A DNA stretch of 64,000 bases from Meghimatium bilineatum (taxonomy: Eukaryota; Mollusca; Gastropoda; Stylommatophora; Philomycidae), in assembly GCA_034231615.1 (NCBI GenBank), contig CM067312.1, forward strand, positions 7,996,546 to 8,060,545. The letters are read 5' to 3'. Every line of letters begins with the position of its first letter. Position 1 is the first letter of the stretch. The position numbers and the translations under genes were made by a program. The notes beneath the pieces were generated by a model, which saw only the letters and a list, made by a program, of their open reading frames with translations, did no database searches and was not told where the DNA came from. Positions 47,187-57,850 of this stretch are shown piece by piece.

Positions 47187-47483
47187 TACTCTTCGAGTTA
47201 CAGAAACTTTTTACTCTTCGAGTTACAGAAACTTTTTACTCTTCGAGTTACAGAAACTTTTTACTCTTCGAGTTACAGAAACTTTTTACTCTTCGAGTTA
47301 CAGAAACTTTTTACTCTTCGAGTTACGGAAACTTTTTACTCTTCGAGTTACAGAAACTTTTTACTCTTCGAGTTACAGAAACTTTTTACTCTTCGAGTTA
47401 CGGAAACTTTTTACTCTTCGAGTTTCGGGAACTTTTTACTCTTCGAGTTACGGGAACTTTTACTCTTCGAGTTACGGAAACTT
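47187..47483. repeat. 25-bp tandem array, about 12 copies
   Basis: The unit is actttttactcttcgagtt plus acaga. acgga and acggg variants are confined to the right end, marking a gradient of divergence. Confidence 0.95.
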
Positions 47484-47837
47484 AATGAAACTGCTAATAA
47501 TCATAAAACGTTGGAATGTGGACATGTCTCACCGTAATGAAACAAGAAAAGAAGAAACACAACAAACACAACAAACACAACAAACACAGAACAATGGTAA
47601 TTATTTATCACCTAATGAATACATACGGAATATGTTTGTCTGTTTGAGAACCCCAGGAATTACGAGAGATTAGCTCTTACTTCCTATGGGCAGTGGGATG
47701 ATTTTTTTCCGAGCTTTCTTTCATACCCAGGAGACTTCAGCTTTCGGCTTAGTGCAATGTGTATTGAAGGAGCCTTCTACTCAGATGAGGTCTATGATTG
47801 TGTAGATGGCATGCTACAAATCTTCCATAAGATAAAT
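47484..47837. other. unassigned spacer
   Basis: acacaacaa repeats at 47556-47590; otherwise nothing. Confidence 0.5.
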
Positions 47838-48083
47838 GACTAACTAACTAGCTGAATGGCTGAATGACTAACTGACTGACTAACTGACTGATTAACTGAC
47901 GGACTAACTGACTAACTGACTAATTAACTGACTGACTAACTTACTGACTGACTGACTAACTGACTGACTAACTGGCTGATTAACTGACTGACTAACTGAC
48001 TGACTAACTGACTGATTAACTGACTGACTAACTGACTGACTAACTGACTGACTAACTGAATGACTAACTGACCGACTAACTGA
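47838..48083. repeat. (gact/aact)n tandem repeat
   Basis: Mixtures of gactaact and gactgact with gatt and ggct variants. It ends within a few bases of the LINE fragment at 48084. Confidence 0.92.
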
Positions 48084-48650
48084 CATGTTTTCTTGCAATA
48101 TTGTCAATTGTCCATGCTTCACTACCATATAACAGTATGGACTCCATGTAATATTTTAATATGTTCTTTCTTACTTCTATTGATAATGAATTATTACACA
48201 AGATGTTCCTCATGTTCTGGAATACTGTTTGCGCCTGCGCTGTTCGACGTTTTATCTCTTTGACGCATCTACCATCTGATGTCATAATTGTGCCCAAATA
48301 TTGAAATGTGTCTACTTGTTTAAGAACTGTCCCGTTGACCTTGATGTTACATTTAGAAGGGTTAGATGTTTTAGATGTAACCATTACTTCTGTTTTCTTG
48401 GTGTTCCAGCTGAGATCTTTGTTTGCGCTTTCTTCTACTATAGTTGTAATAAATTATTGTAGTTCTTTTTCATTCTCTGCTACTAGAATCGTGTCGTCAG
48501 CATATCTCAGGTTATTCACATTATACCCACCAACATCTATTCCTGACATATTTTCTATAGATCTAAAAATCATTTCACTGTATGTTAAACAGATCAGGTG
48601 ATAGCCCACACCCTTGTCGGACTCCTTGTCTTATTGGATGAAATCAATAA
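48084..48650 (-). mobile_element. RTE-like LINE reverse transcriptase fragment
   Basis: On the minus strand GVRQGCGLSPDLFNI (about 48640-48590) is followed by a frameshift, then NNLRYADDTILVAENEKEL with the catalytic YADD at 48493-48504. A stop interrupts LQ*FITT. Then come KKTEVMVTSK, TFQYLGTIMTSDGRCVKEIK and ILLYGSEAWTI, ending at the (gact)n array. 5'- and 3'-truncated. Sister of the family at 14851. Confidence 0.85.
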
Positions 48651-48745
48651 CAATATCTGCACCAATAACAGTTTCAGCAACAATAACAGTATCACCAACA
48701 ACAACGCAGCCAATAACAATTTTTTATTTGCTATCAGCAACAGTA
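48645..48745. repeat. caataaca-rich degenerate repeat
   Basis: Irregular units of aacaataacagt and accaataac, with ttagctat-like breaks; explains the asparagine-rich plus frame. Confidence 0.65.
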
Positions 48746-48869
48746 GTAATAGTATAGAAAAAAAGGAGAAAAAAATAACAGGGGCAATTATAATATATGT
48801 TATGAATAATAACAACATAGGCTATAATTGTTATAAAATAATATCTCATGTAGCAACAGCAACATCAAC

Positions 48870-49789
48870 TAATTAGCTTAATCGAGTTGGCGACAGAGCA
48901 CTCTCATCTCACTCACGCAGAATATGTTTATGAGAAATAATTACTTATTCCTGCCGAGACAGGCCTCGTAGACGACAACGCAGCTGTTCACGATCATAAT
49001 AATGGTAATAGCGATAATGATGATGATGATGGTGGTGATGATGCTAAGCAGATTGTATGTCCATCATTCAGTGGAAGATAAGTTGTTGATGCTTGGTTTG
49101 TATTCCCGCAGGTAATGTTGTTCCGTCAAGAGATTGTGATATTCACCTGATGTTTAGCTTACCTGTAGAATAAACAACTCTGTTCTCTAACAGAGGCTGA
49201 CTTGAGGGCTTTTGCAGTAGAATGCTGAGAGAAGAATATCAGAAAATGTTAGACTGTTTTCACTTGAATGACAAGACGTGAAGCTTAACTTTGAAACTTT
49301 TAGATTTTAAGAAGTTTGTCAATAGAACAGGTATTTTAAACAGATTTCAATAAAGATACAGACAGATGAAAAGAAATGATGACATGTGTGCAGAAATTGA
49401 AGCATGAATGCAGACATTTTGAAAGATAGACATGATAACCAGGACTTCAGACATTTAGAGAGAGAGGGACAGACACCATAGATAAACAAATAACTAAAAG
49501 TGCAGACAGGCATATATATTATGTGTGTATGACTGTATTTCTGTACACGTATATAGTATGTGTGTTTATATATATGGATGTATATACGTATGTATGTTCT
49601 GTTGTGTTCTACGTCACGTCAATATGGCGCTGTATTTTTTCCCAGTGTTATTGTGGCTCTTGTTTTCAAAGTTTGTGTTAATGGCATAGTCACTGGATAA
49701 CATCAAGAGTGTTTTCTAGAACACACTAGTTCAGGCTGTTAAATGGATGTATTTGTTGGATAACATAGATGTGTTTTCTAGAACAGACG
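48870..49789. other. unassigned spacer
   Basis: (atg/gat)n at 49015-49040 and a TATATATG-rich stretch at about 49560-49590. No gene recognised. Confidence 0.5.
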
Positions 49790-50045
49790 CATTGGTTAGC
49801 GCACTGGCTTCGTATATGCGTGGTCTTGGATTCATTTTTCAGTTGACTCTGAAATATTTTTTAGATAACAACTACTCCCCGGTCGACCCAGCTTAATTGG
49901 GTACCAGATTAATCCGGGAAGTAAAGACTGCGAGGGAGAGGAGATGGCTACCACTCCTCATATAACTGAACCACTGAAATGTGAGATGGCTAACATCACA
50001 CACCCCTACGACATAAATAAATGCTAATGGTTAACTGTACTTTTT
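49790..50045 (+). mobile_element. tRNA-derived SINE family 1, copy b
   Basis: ttagcgcactggcttcg and ggattcattt give decayed A and B boxes. The body matches copy a through cggtcgacccagc, attaatccgggaagtaaaga, gcgagggagaggagatggct and cacacccctacgacat. The head is more diverged than the body. Confidence 0.8.
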
Positions 50046-50386
50046 TACGTCTATATGTATTTGTATAATTGCATATTTCTTTATGTGCGTGCAACATGTT
50101 GTTTTAGCAGCAAAAATAACAGGTTGCTGCTATGGGTCCTACCTTAACTTAGTACGTGAAGGGTTATCCTCTTCACCCACGACAGACTTAGCTTCATTCC
50201 CGACGGCAGGTTGCTGCCATGGGACGCACCTTGACTTTAATGTGTTGTGGTATGTAGGTCGTATATGAAGGTATGTTAGTAGATAGGAGGATAGAAACAG
50301 ACAAATAAATAAATAGAACGATAGCAGCAGACAAATAGATAGAAAGATAGATAATACGTACTCACTGCAGCAAAACCGATATCCAA
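50046..50386. other. spacer with GATA-rich tract
   Basis: aggttgctgc(t/c)atggg occurs twice (50122 and 50208), and gatagata-like text lies at 50281-50355. No gene. Confidence 0.5.
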
Positions 50387-50444
50387 CAGGCGAAACTTGG
50401 AACAGGGTAATGAAGTTTTGCTAAACACTGGAAACACACATAAT

Positions 50445-50731
50445 CTTCTTCTTCTTCTTCTGCATTCGTTCTCAAACTCCTGCAGATTAGCAGGATGTAG
50501 TCCGGAGAACGGAATGCGGTGTGTCTTGGTTTACAGCATTGCTGCGATATCTGCGCCTTTCGGCCTGACACATCCGACTTCAGCATGGCTTTGTGTCACT
50601 GGCCCTATACGGGATGGGACAGCGAACTCTATCCCATAACCTCCTTAGCCGCCTCGTACGACATGCATGGAAGGTAAACAGTGTTGATATTCTTTGCTTC
50701 CCTTTCGGGCCCCGACAACACACGTGCGACG
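50445..50731 (-). mobile_element. (GAA)-tailed short element, copy E, 287 bp
   Basis: Flanked by cacataat at 50437-50444 and 50732-50739 (8-bp target-site duplication). The left end is (ttc)n, the reverse of the GAA tail; the right end is cacacgtgcgacg. Best long-form copy: head cgaaaggg-rich, middle with tatgggatagagttcgctg, distal half shared with the short form (cggactacatcctgct, gcaggagtttgagaacgaa). The insertion split the left arm of the fold-back element. Confidence 0.88.
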
Positions 50732-50941
50732 CACATAATAACACATGCACACAAATCAACGTTTTGATCAAAAGAACTTTATAAAGAATACATTCGCAAC
50801 AATATACGGCGAGTAAGAACGGCACTATGACAATTCACATGGTAGAACATAATATGATTATCTGTGCCACAAGCAGATCCCTGCCATGTGTATATCTGCC
50901 ATGTGTCGTACTCGTTGTTTTTTGTGTGTTGTGAATGTGTT

Positions 50942-50970
50942 CATGATGAAGGCCTTTTTGTCGAAGCGTC
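50942..50970 (+). other. hairpin motif in the right fold-back arm
   Basis: catgatgaaggcc...gtcgaagcgtcg forms a ggc/gtc stem with G-U pairing. The equivalent place in the left arm (50761-50790, minus) is more decayed. Confidence 0.4.
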
Positions 50971-51055
50971 GATATATATGTGTGTGTGTGTTTTTATATG
51001 TGTTTCTATTGATTAGCAAAACTAGATTACGTTGTTCCAAGTTTCGTGTGTCAGC

Positions 51056-51536
51056 TAGAAAGATAAATAGATAGACAGACAAAAGATAAACAGGTGGATA
51101 CACTATTTTAGATGAATCATGAAATCGTGTATGCAGCCATGTTTTTATATCTACATTCCACAGTCTGCCAACCAGAAGATCTATTTCCAGGTATCGTTAT
51201 GACGAACTAAGACATTTTCCAGTGCAATCTCACATTCTGATATCATAACATCGAGGGCGAGCTCTCCCGGCACTCGGCTCCCGGTTCCCTGGCCCTCTTT
51301 TCACCACCAGGTCCGCTTATTGTCATTTTGTGCTTTGTACCAGCAGAAGCCCTGATCTGTTTCAGAAAACAGCAGATGCTATTGTGTAATGTGCTTGCTT
51401 TTTTCTTCCAATCATAACTGTGGGTTTCTTTGCAACTCAAAACTAAATAACTTTTGTTATGTTTTTTTTAATGCCTGATTAAAGTCAATTTCATCTGGTT
51501 TCTGTCTATCTTTTTTTTTTCTCTTCATTATCCTAA
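51056..51536. other. unassigned spacer
   Basis: T-run at 51512-51520; nothing else recognised. Confidence 0.5.
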
Positions 51537-51612
51537 ACTTGCGGTAGCTCAGCGGAAAGTGCATTGGCTTTCTAGTTGGGTGGTCCAGGTTCAATTTACA
51601 GTTGAAAAACTT
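51537..51612 (+). mobile_element. tRNA-like head of SINE family 1, copy c
   Basis: gcggtagctcagcgg (A box) and ggttcaattt (B box) flank cattggctttc, and agttga follows the B box as in copies a and b. The central body is missing. Confidence 0.6.
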
Positions 51613-51714
51613 TCTTTGCTACAACTATCTATCTATTGTCATTTCACTTTTGCTGTTAAGCGACGTGGGGGGGGGATATTTGGAGTTGTTGTCTGTCTTC
51701 GGCCATGTGGGTTG

Positions 51715-51790
51715 CATTGACCATATGGCAGGACAAAGTCAGTAACACTGATGTATTGGAAAAAATAGCAAGAGCATACTATTTTCTTCA
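51715..51790 (+). mobile_element. possible LINE remnant
   Basis: WQDKVSNTDVLEK can be read at 51726-51764, a motif often seen in LINE C-termini. Too short to place in a family. Confidence 0.35.
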
Positions 51791-52029
51791 CTCACTTTGC
51801 ACAGAAAACGAACACGAAAACGATGGACTACAGAAATAAAAGAGGTGACAAACTCCACAATGTACTCAGCACACAAGATGGTCATTACCAGAAAACTCTT
51901 CTACCCCTGACGCTGAAAGGCAACAAAAGGTTTAGCGAATAGATAGATATATAGTTTGCACATAATAAAATTACTGGGACACACTATAAGGATGGAAAAT
52001 GGCAAAATACAAAAGGATTAACTTAATTA

Positions 52030-52910
52030 AGAATTCATTCATTCATTTTCCTGTTTGCGCTGAAGTTAGCGCATAGGGCAGAGGTCAGATCTCTCCAATT
52101 CTGTCTGTTCAAAGCTATTCTGTGCAGTTCTTGAATAGTATTAATATTTAGTGTGTTACTTTCTTTAAGTATTGTTCTTCTGAGTGTTTCTTTTGGTCTA
52201 CCCCTTGCTCTTTTGCCTGTGGGTATCTATTCAAGAGATTGGTGGTGCATTATATTGATGTCTGCGCGTAGGACATGCCGATGTAGGACCAACGGCGTTT
52301 TCTGATAACATCTGTGATGAAATGTTGATGTGTCTCTTCTCTGATTTTATCATTTGATTTGAATTCACTCCAATGGGTGTTAGTTATCCTACGAAGACAT
52401 TTGTTCTCGAAACTCAGTATTTTATTTTCAGAAGATAAAGAGCTTTTCAAGCTGTCACATCCATATGATAGTACCGGAATAACGCAGGAATTAAATAAGT
52501 GCATTTCCGTTCGTGTGCTGATTGACTTTGACCTCCAGATATTAGACAGTCTGTTAAAGGCACTTGATGTTAGGGCAATATGAGTTGTAATTTCTGACAT
52601 GACATCACCGTCGAGAGTTAATTTGCTTCCTAGATAGAAAAATGTGTGTACTTTTTCAAGTTGTTATTCACTTAAAGTAATTTCGTTCGGTGAATTGGTG
52701 AAGTCCATAATTTTTGTTTTTGTAAAATTGATTTGGAGACCTATTTGTCCTGCTATGAGATTTAATCTATCAGTTTTTGTTTGTCCATCTTGATGGTTTT
52801 CACTCAATAGTGCGAGATCATCAGCAAAATCCAAGTCTTCAAAAGTTGTTTGATTTATCCATTTGATTCCAAAATTTGCAGTGGATGTGCTTTTTCTCAT
52901 AGCTAATTCA
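52030..52910 (-). mobile_element. LINE 3' half with (GAAT)n tail
   Basis: The minus frame from 52900 reads LDFADDLALLSENHQDGQT (FADD at 52817-52828), then GLQINFTKTKIMDF, one in-frame stop near 52661, FFYLGSKLTLDGDVMSEITT, VLSYGCDS, CLRRITNTHWSEF and IRKRRWSYIGMSYA. After 52250 the frame breaks, but GRPKETLRRTI and WRDLTSALCA can still be read, ending at attcattcattc (52032-52043), the reverse of a (GAAT)n tail. FADD rather than YADD and the LALLS context separate it from the family at 14851. Dead, 5'-truncated. Confidence 0.87.
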
Positions 52911-53519
52911 TGAAGAATTACAGTCTATGAAAATATCTTAGGTTTGACATCTTTTTCTGAACAAAGACGTATGCAAACGGGATATGCATGATATAAACAG
53001 TGGTACGGAATCATGGTAACAGTATGTCATGGATATTGTTGTGTGGAGGAGTAAGATCAGGAATGGTAAGAACGACAAAGAAGAAAGTGATAGCAATTCT
53101 ATGGCTGCAAGTCTAAGAAGACAAATATCACACGATGGTATAAGTTGGCTTCTGATTCCTTGTACATATTGTGCGAGATTCTTTGTGGCTCATATTGTTC
53201 TTGTGAGTCACATCCATCATCGCCATGAATGGTAGATTATATTTCTTATAGCACAACAATAATAATATCTTCTGGAAAGACAGAAAGTTTGCCTGCATCA
53301 GCTGAGAAAATATAGACTAAGATTAAACACCTCTCTTATGCATCCAAGATCAAAGATTATGAAAATAATATATTTTACACTTACTCCAAAGGTGAACGCT
53401 TTTGTTTTTTTTTGCCATCGGAGTTGCCATATGTTTGGGATTCTTTATGACTACATTTAACAGAGTTGCCATATGGTTGGGATTGTTTCTGACTACATTT
53501 TAGATAGAATATGGTCAAT
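52911..53519. other. unassigned spacer
   Basis: A 60-bp near-duplication (gagttgccatatg..tgggatt) at 53419-53500. No gene. Confidence 0.5.
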
Positions 53520-53770
53520 AGTTGGCGGTGAAGTATAGAGAGCATATGTACGGTAAAAGTGCCGGATTCAAATCCCGCCACAGACAATTGTGCATCTGGA
53601 CCGTTCAGAAAATAATGACAAACTATATATACTATTTCACTGTGTCGTTAAGCATCTAGAAGGAGGATAGGTGATGTTCAAGCTGCCTGTCTTTGAATAT
53701 TTGTGTCGAATTGGCCCGTCTCTTTAATGCCAAACTACTTAACATAAATACTACCAAGAAAATCAGTACA
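53520..53770 (+). mobile_element. tRNA-derived SINE family 2, copy b
   Basis: The head gttggcggtgaagtatagag ends in a strong B-box-like ggattcaaatccc (53563-53575). The body is cacagacaattgtgcatctg, gaccgttcagaaaataatga and caaactata. The 3' part (53690-53770) ends aaaatcagtacagacaaaat. Confidence 0.7.
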
Positions 53771-54159
53771 GACAAAATATGCTGAGTTAATGGTCATATA
53801 AAGAATAGGAAAGGTTATCTATTAGATCAGATTACCAAAAAAATCATATTGGAAAATAGTGCACAAAAAATAATACCCCCACCCTCCCCCCATAAAAAAA
53901 CAATACGCATATAATAACACGTGCTACAATCTAGAGAAATATAATGGAAAATATTGATTTCTGATAACTTGGTCTAGGTTGCAATAAATGTTATTGTTGT
54001 CTTGTGACAGTATTTAAGGAAGAAATACGTTTACCAATATTTAGCTGATGTGACCAGATTTAACACACTTTCATCAATTTAAACAGGAGAATATTTGATA
54101 ATTTTCCAGCGTTCCAACAATACAGACATTTCATAAATATAAATGTCATGACAATTGTA
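53771..54159. other. unassigned AT-rich spacer
   Basis: C-run at 53876-53892; otherwise nothing. Confidence 0.5.
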
Positions 54160-54370
54160 ATTTAGAAGTGGCTAACATTGTACAATTTGGCCATAAAATT
54201 ATCGAAATGGCAACCTTGGTTGAGAGAAGCCTAGCTGTGAGTGTAGAGTTGGTACACGAGTCGGTTCAGTTTATGAAGGAAATGTTTCTATCGTGTGCGA
54301 GACTTATCGTGTTCTCTCAGATGAGTGTCATATTATTCTGAAGTATCAAATGTTACAGAACGACGGTGTA
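54160..54370. repeat. left arm of a 2.4-kb-spaced inverted repeat
   Basis: attatcgaaatggcaacctt, ggttgagagaagcctagctg, gttcagtttatgaaggaaat and gtgcgagacttatcgtgttc are found reverse-complemented at 56745-56960 with few changes over about 190 bp. Confidence 0.88.
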
Positions 54371-54424
54371 TTGTCTAACCCCGTGTGGATTATCTAGATG
54401 CACTATCTACGCTCACCGTTAATT

Positions 54425-54483
54425 GAAGGGCGTGGGGTTTGAACTTGCTCACCAGTGGCAGAGGTGTTGTACTAACTGCGTTA
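54425..54483 (-). mobile_element. tRNA-like SINE head fragment
   Basis: On the minus strand ttagtacaacacctctgcca leads to gttcaaacccc, a good B box, but I see no SINE body after it. Confidence 0.4.
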
Positions 54484-54564
54484 AGTTCATGTCTGCTCTA
54501 AGTATCTTTGATGTCCATGCAGTACTTTCCAGGTCTTCCCTTTGATCTATCTCTACCTGGAGCT

Positions 54565-55112
54565 GATTATAGGCTTATGATTGTAGTATATGTTTATGTA
54601 GGTTTATGATTGTAGTATATGCATATGTAAGCTTATGATTGTAGTATATGCTTATGTAGGCTTATGATTGTAGTGTATGCTTATGTAGGCTTATGATTCT
54701 TGATTAGAAACTGGTCTCACAGCACGTGGGGCATTCAATACGTGCTCAGCTCCCTGTTCCAGCAGCCATCTGACTCGATGGTGTTTCGAGTCTAATGCCG
54801 CTTAAACTGACGTCTACATCAGGGTACAACTCTGGCCCTTGCGACAGGTTTCTTTGCTGTTCCACCCACCCACGCCGTGCCTGTAACTAGTTCAAGCACA
54901 ACGTCGCCTGTTGGAACATGGTAACTGTTATCGAAGTTACGACTAAGGGAAAAGTATGATTGTAGTATATGCTTATGTAGGCTTATGATTGTAGTATATG
55001 CTTATGTAGGCTTATGATTGTAGTATATGCTTATGTAGGCTTATGATTGTAGTATATGCTTATGTAGGCTTATGATTGTAGTATATGCTTATGTAGGCTT
55101 ATGATTGCGCTT
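54565..55112. repeat. 29-bp tandem array split by an insertion
   Basis: The unit contains ttatgattgtagtatatgc plus ttatgtaggc. About 5 copies lie left and 5 right of a 256-bp non-repeat insert (54699-54954). Confidence 0.92.
54699..54954. mobile_element. 256-bp insertion in the array with 7-bp TSD
   Basis: tatgatt precedes (54692-54698) and follows (54955-54961) the insert, which interrupts an otherwise regular array. The insert is more GC-rich than its surroundings (ccacccacccacgccgtgcc, catctgactcgatggtgttt) and has no frame or recognised promoter. Probably a short non-autonomous element that I cannot classify; the TSD could also be simply adjacent array units. Confidence 0.6.
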
Positions 55113-55174
55113 CATTTTCAGTAGATATCCACAGAATGTTAGTTGTTGTATATTTTAAGTTCAGCGGCCAAGAA

Positions 55175-55845
55175 TCATTCATTCAAAAAGTGCCGTCTCC
55201 GCAACGAAGATTGGATGCAACAGACTTCCAATATCCCCTGTCACTTGACTTGATGGTGCACTTTGTTAGACTGTAACCTGTCAATCAAATTTGATGTTAC
55301 ACTCCCACTTGTGTCTCTGCCTACCTCTTGCTCGCATCCCCTCGACTTTACCCTCAAGTAAGGTCTTCAACAATGTCTCATGTCTTTTAATATGTCCAAA
55401 TACTTTGTTTGATCTTTAATCCTATTATAGAAAGGAAATATAGCTTTTTTCATAAAAAGTTTTGTTAGAACCTCTTTATTCCCTTTTTGTCTCTTTCCAC
55501 GACGCGTTCTCCCTACTTGTCTATGTATCCACATCTCAAAGCATCAAGTTTGTCTTCTTGTTATGTGTTCGTTGTCCATGTTTCTGAGCTATACATTAAT
55601 ATAGAAAAGACGTAACATTTTATAATCCTAATTTTTAGCTTGTTTGTAATTTATTTAGATGTCAATATTTTTCTCATATCATTGAAGGTAATTTTAGCCA
55701 TTCCTATTCTACTTTTAACTTGTTTCAAATCTGCCATCAATTGTGATTATTTTCCAGATATATTGGTAATGTTCTCCTTGTTATAGTAACTCTCCATGTA
55801 TTTTATGTTTAGCTAATGTTCTTCTGCGCTACTGCTAATTATCAA
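55175..55845 (-). mobile_element. RTE-like LINE 3' part, inverted copy
   Basis: The minus strand matches 15116-15931: gttgcggagacggcac at the 3' end (55186-55201) and an attcattc tail, then text parallel to GKVKGKRARG, IYSILMYGSET and KIRIIKCY, with many stops. Same family as 14851-15931, opposite strand. Confidence 0.82.
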
Positions 55846-56295
55846 TAAAACTGATATAAATCTCTAATAATAAAATCGATATAAATCTCTAATAATAAAA
55901 CTGATATAAATCTCTAATAATAAAACTGATATAAATCTCTAATAATAAAATCGATATAAATCTCTAATATAAAAACTGATATAAATCTCTAATAATAAAC
56001 TGATATAAATATCTAATAATAAAACTGATATAAATATCTAATAATAAAACCTAAATAAATCTCTAATAATAAAAACGATATAAATCTCTAATAATAAAAC
56101 TGATATAAATCTATAATAATAAAACTGATATAAATCTATAATAATAAAACTGATATAAATATCTAATAATAAAACCGAAATAAATCTCTAATAATAAAAC
56201 CGATATAAATCTCTAATAATAAAACTGATATAAATATCTAATAATAAAACCGATATAAATCTCTAATAATAAAAACGATATAAATCTCTAATATT
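55845..56295. repeat. 25-bp AT-rich tandem array, 18 copies
   Basis: The unit is tctctaataataaaactgat plus ataaa, with cgat, atct and aaaacg variants. It fills exactly the gap between two oppositely oriented LINE fragments. Confidence 0.94.
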
Positions 56296-56299
56296 AACT

Positions 56300-56750
56300 A
56301 TTATTTTGTACAGATGTGAAATTTGGACAGTTACAGCAGAAATTGAGAGGAGAAAACATGCTTTTGATAATAAATGTTACAGATGAATATTTCGCATCCA
56401 GTGTGCAGAACATAAAAACAACATATACGTGAGAAACAAAATAAATACTCTTGCAGGCCAACAAGAACATCCCATGGCAGTGGTGAAGCGTCGCAAACTT
56501 ATATAGTTTGGTCATTTGATGAGGCATGATTCAATTTCTAAAAATATCCTTCAGGTAACGGCTTAGGGTGTAAGAAGAAGAGGAGGAAAAAAAAGGTCTG
56601 GATTGATAATATTAATGACTGGACATGATTAAGAATATCTACACTTAGAGAAGGAACTGAGAACAGGGATGTATGGCGAAATTTTGGTCTTGATGTTTCC
56701 AGTATGGCACCTCGGCGACCCTGACATTTTATGGGCTTAATGATGATAGT
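56300..56750 (+). mobile_element. decayed LINE C-terminus
   Basis: RCEIWTVTAEIERRKHAFDN, CAEHKNNIYVRNKINTLA and VVKRRKL can be read with stops between, then RRRGGK. It parallels the better copy at 29979-30540 (SWTLSADMERRLQAF, YREHKTNVYVRNKV, IVKRRKLAWFGH). Ends with a taatgatgatagtgatg tail. Confidence 0.8.
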
Positions 56751-56960
56751 GATGTTGCGCTGATGACGTTTGATGCATTAGAATAATATGACACTCAAAT
56801 GAGAGAACACGATAAGTCTCGCACACGATAGAAACATTTCCTTCATAAACTGAACTGACTCGTGTACCAACGTTACACTCACAGCTAGGCTTCTCTCAAC
56901 CAAGGTTGCCATTTCGATAATTTCATGGGGAATATTTTACAATTTTAGACACTTTTAAAT
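56745..56960. repeat. right arm of the inverted repeat
   Basis: Reverse complement of 54160-54370, beginning right at the LINE tail. Between the arms lie a tRNA-like head, the 29-bp array, two LINE pieces and the 25-bp array. Confidence 0.88.
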
Positions 56961-57534
56961 ATTTCTGAATTGGTAGCAGGTAGATATAGTCAGTGAGCTG
57001 TATTGTACTTATTAGAGTACACTGTCACCGTTTATCAGTTATGTCTAACCTGGAGATATCATCAGCCTTTTTTATGTTAAGATCTATTCGCGTGAAATCT
57101 TGTTGCGTCGGCGAGCAGGATCGACAATTTTTTCCTGATGTGGGCCTAACATTTCTATTTTTCAAGTCACTTTGTTGTTAGAAGTAGTATTGTCTCTGAT
57201 TTCAGAGGCCAGTGCATTTAATACTTTGACATCATTCTGGCAGTCCACTAAAAATTATTCGTATGTAGGATTTGACCTGCAAGGAGACCAACTGAAGACT
57301 GCAAATAGATGACCATCTTCTTGTTGTCTTTTCATCATGAAATCTTTAAACTGTTAACTTACACAAATGTTGACCGTATGTTGCCAGACCCCCACAGGAG
57401 GCAGGGGGGTTTAAGTAAATAATAGCGACACTTTTACCTGTCATGTATGTCGTAAGACGTTATTAATAAGATGTTCGGGTGCATTTCGCTATAGAAGGTG
57501 AAAGTTACCCAGACGCCATTTTGAACTTAGATAA
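56961..57534. other. unassigned spacer
   Basis: No gene recognised. Confidence 0.5.
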
Positions 57535-57648
57535 ATCAGGCCGACAGTTGCAAATATCGTAGCCAATCTGTAAACTATTACACAGTGCATTACATTCTCC
57601 AGACTACATCCTTACAATCTGCAGGAGTCGAGAACGAAAGCAGAAAAC
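57535..57648 (+). mobile_element. (GAA)-tailed short element, distal half
   Basis: aggccgacagttgcaaatat, acattctccagactacatcc and aatctgcaggagtcgagaac match the distal part of copy E; the tail is reduced to gcagaaaacg. Confidence 0.65.
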
Positions 57649-57689
57649 GATAACAAAAATGGTGTGATATTTATCTTTTCTAACCATCA

Positions 57690-57850
57690 TTCAGGGCACA
57701 TCTCAGACCGTCAATGTACCAGGTTCGAACTCCATCACATGCAACTTCAATCCAGACTCAGAAAGCAATAGCTAACTACTGAACGTAGAATATTTCATTT
57801 TATATTGCCTAGAAAATCACTGCAAGCAAAATATTCTGGCTCCTCTACAT
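57690..57850 (+). mobile_element. tRNA-derived SINE family 2, copy c
   Basis: B-box-like ggttcgaactcc (57722-57733) is followed by actcagaaagcaatagctaa and ctact, then agaaaatcactgcaagcaaa. The A box is decayed. Confidence 0.65.

Larger units (their letters stand above)
50387..51055. mobile_element. fold-back element with long inverted arms
   Basis: The left arm (50387-50830, without its inserted element) contains cgaaacttggaacagggtaa, gttttgctaa, caacgttttgatcaaaag and cgagtaagaacg. The reverse complement of 50890-51055 contains cgaaacttggaacaacgtaa, tagttttgctaatc, cgacgcttcgacaaaaaggc and cgagtacgac in the same order. So about 145-150 bp per arm are inverted around a 60-bp centre. Each arm holds the hairpin motif. 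Either a fold-back DNA transposon or inverted terminal repeats of a Penelope-like element; I see no coding part. Confidence 0.65.

Noticed and set aside
51537..51612. Functional tRNA gene
   Set aside because: A and B boxes are present, but a cloverleaf does not close (the acceptor stem does not pair), and the sequence aligns to the SINE head instead.
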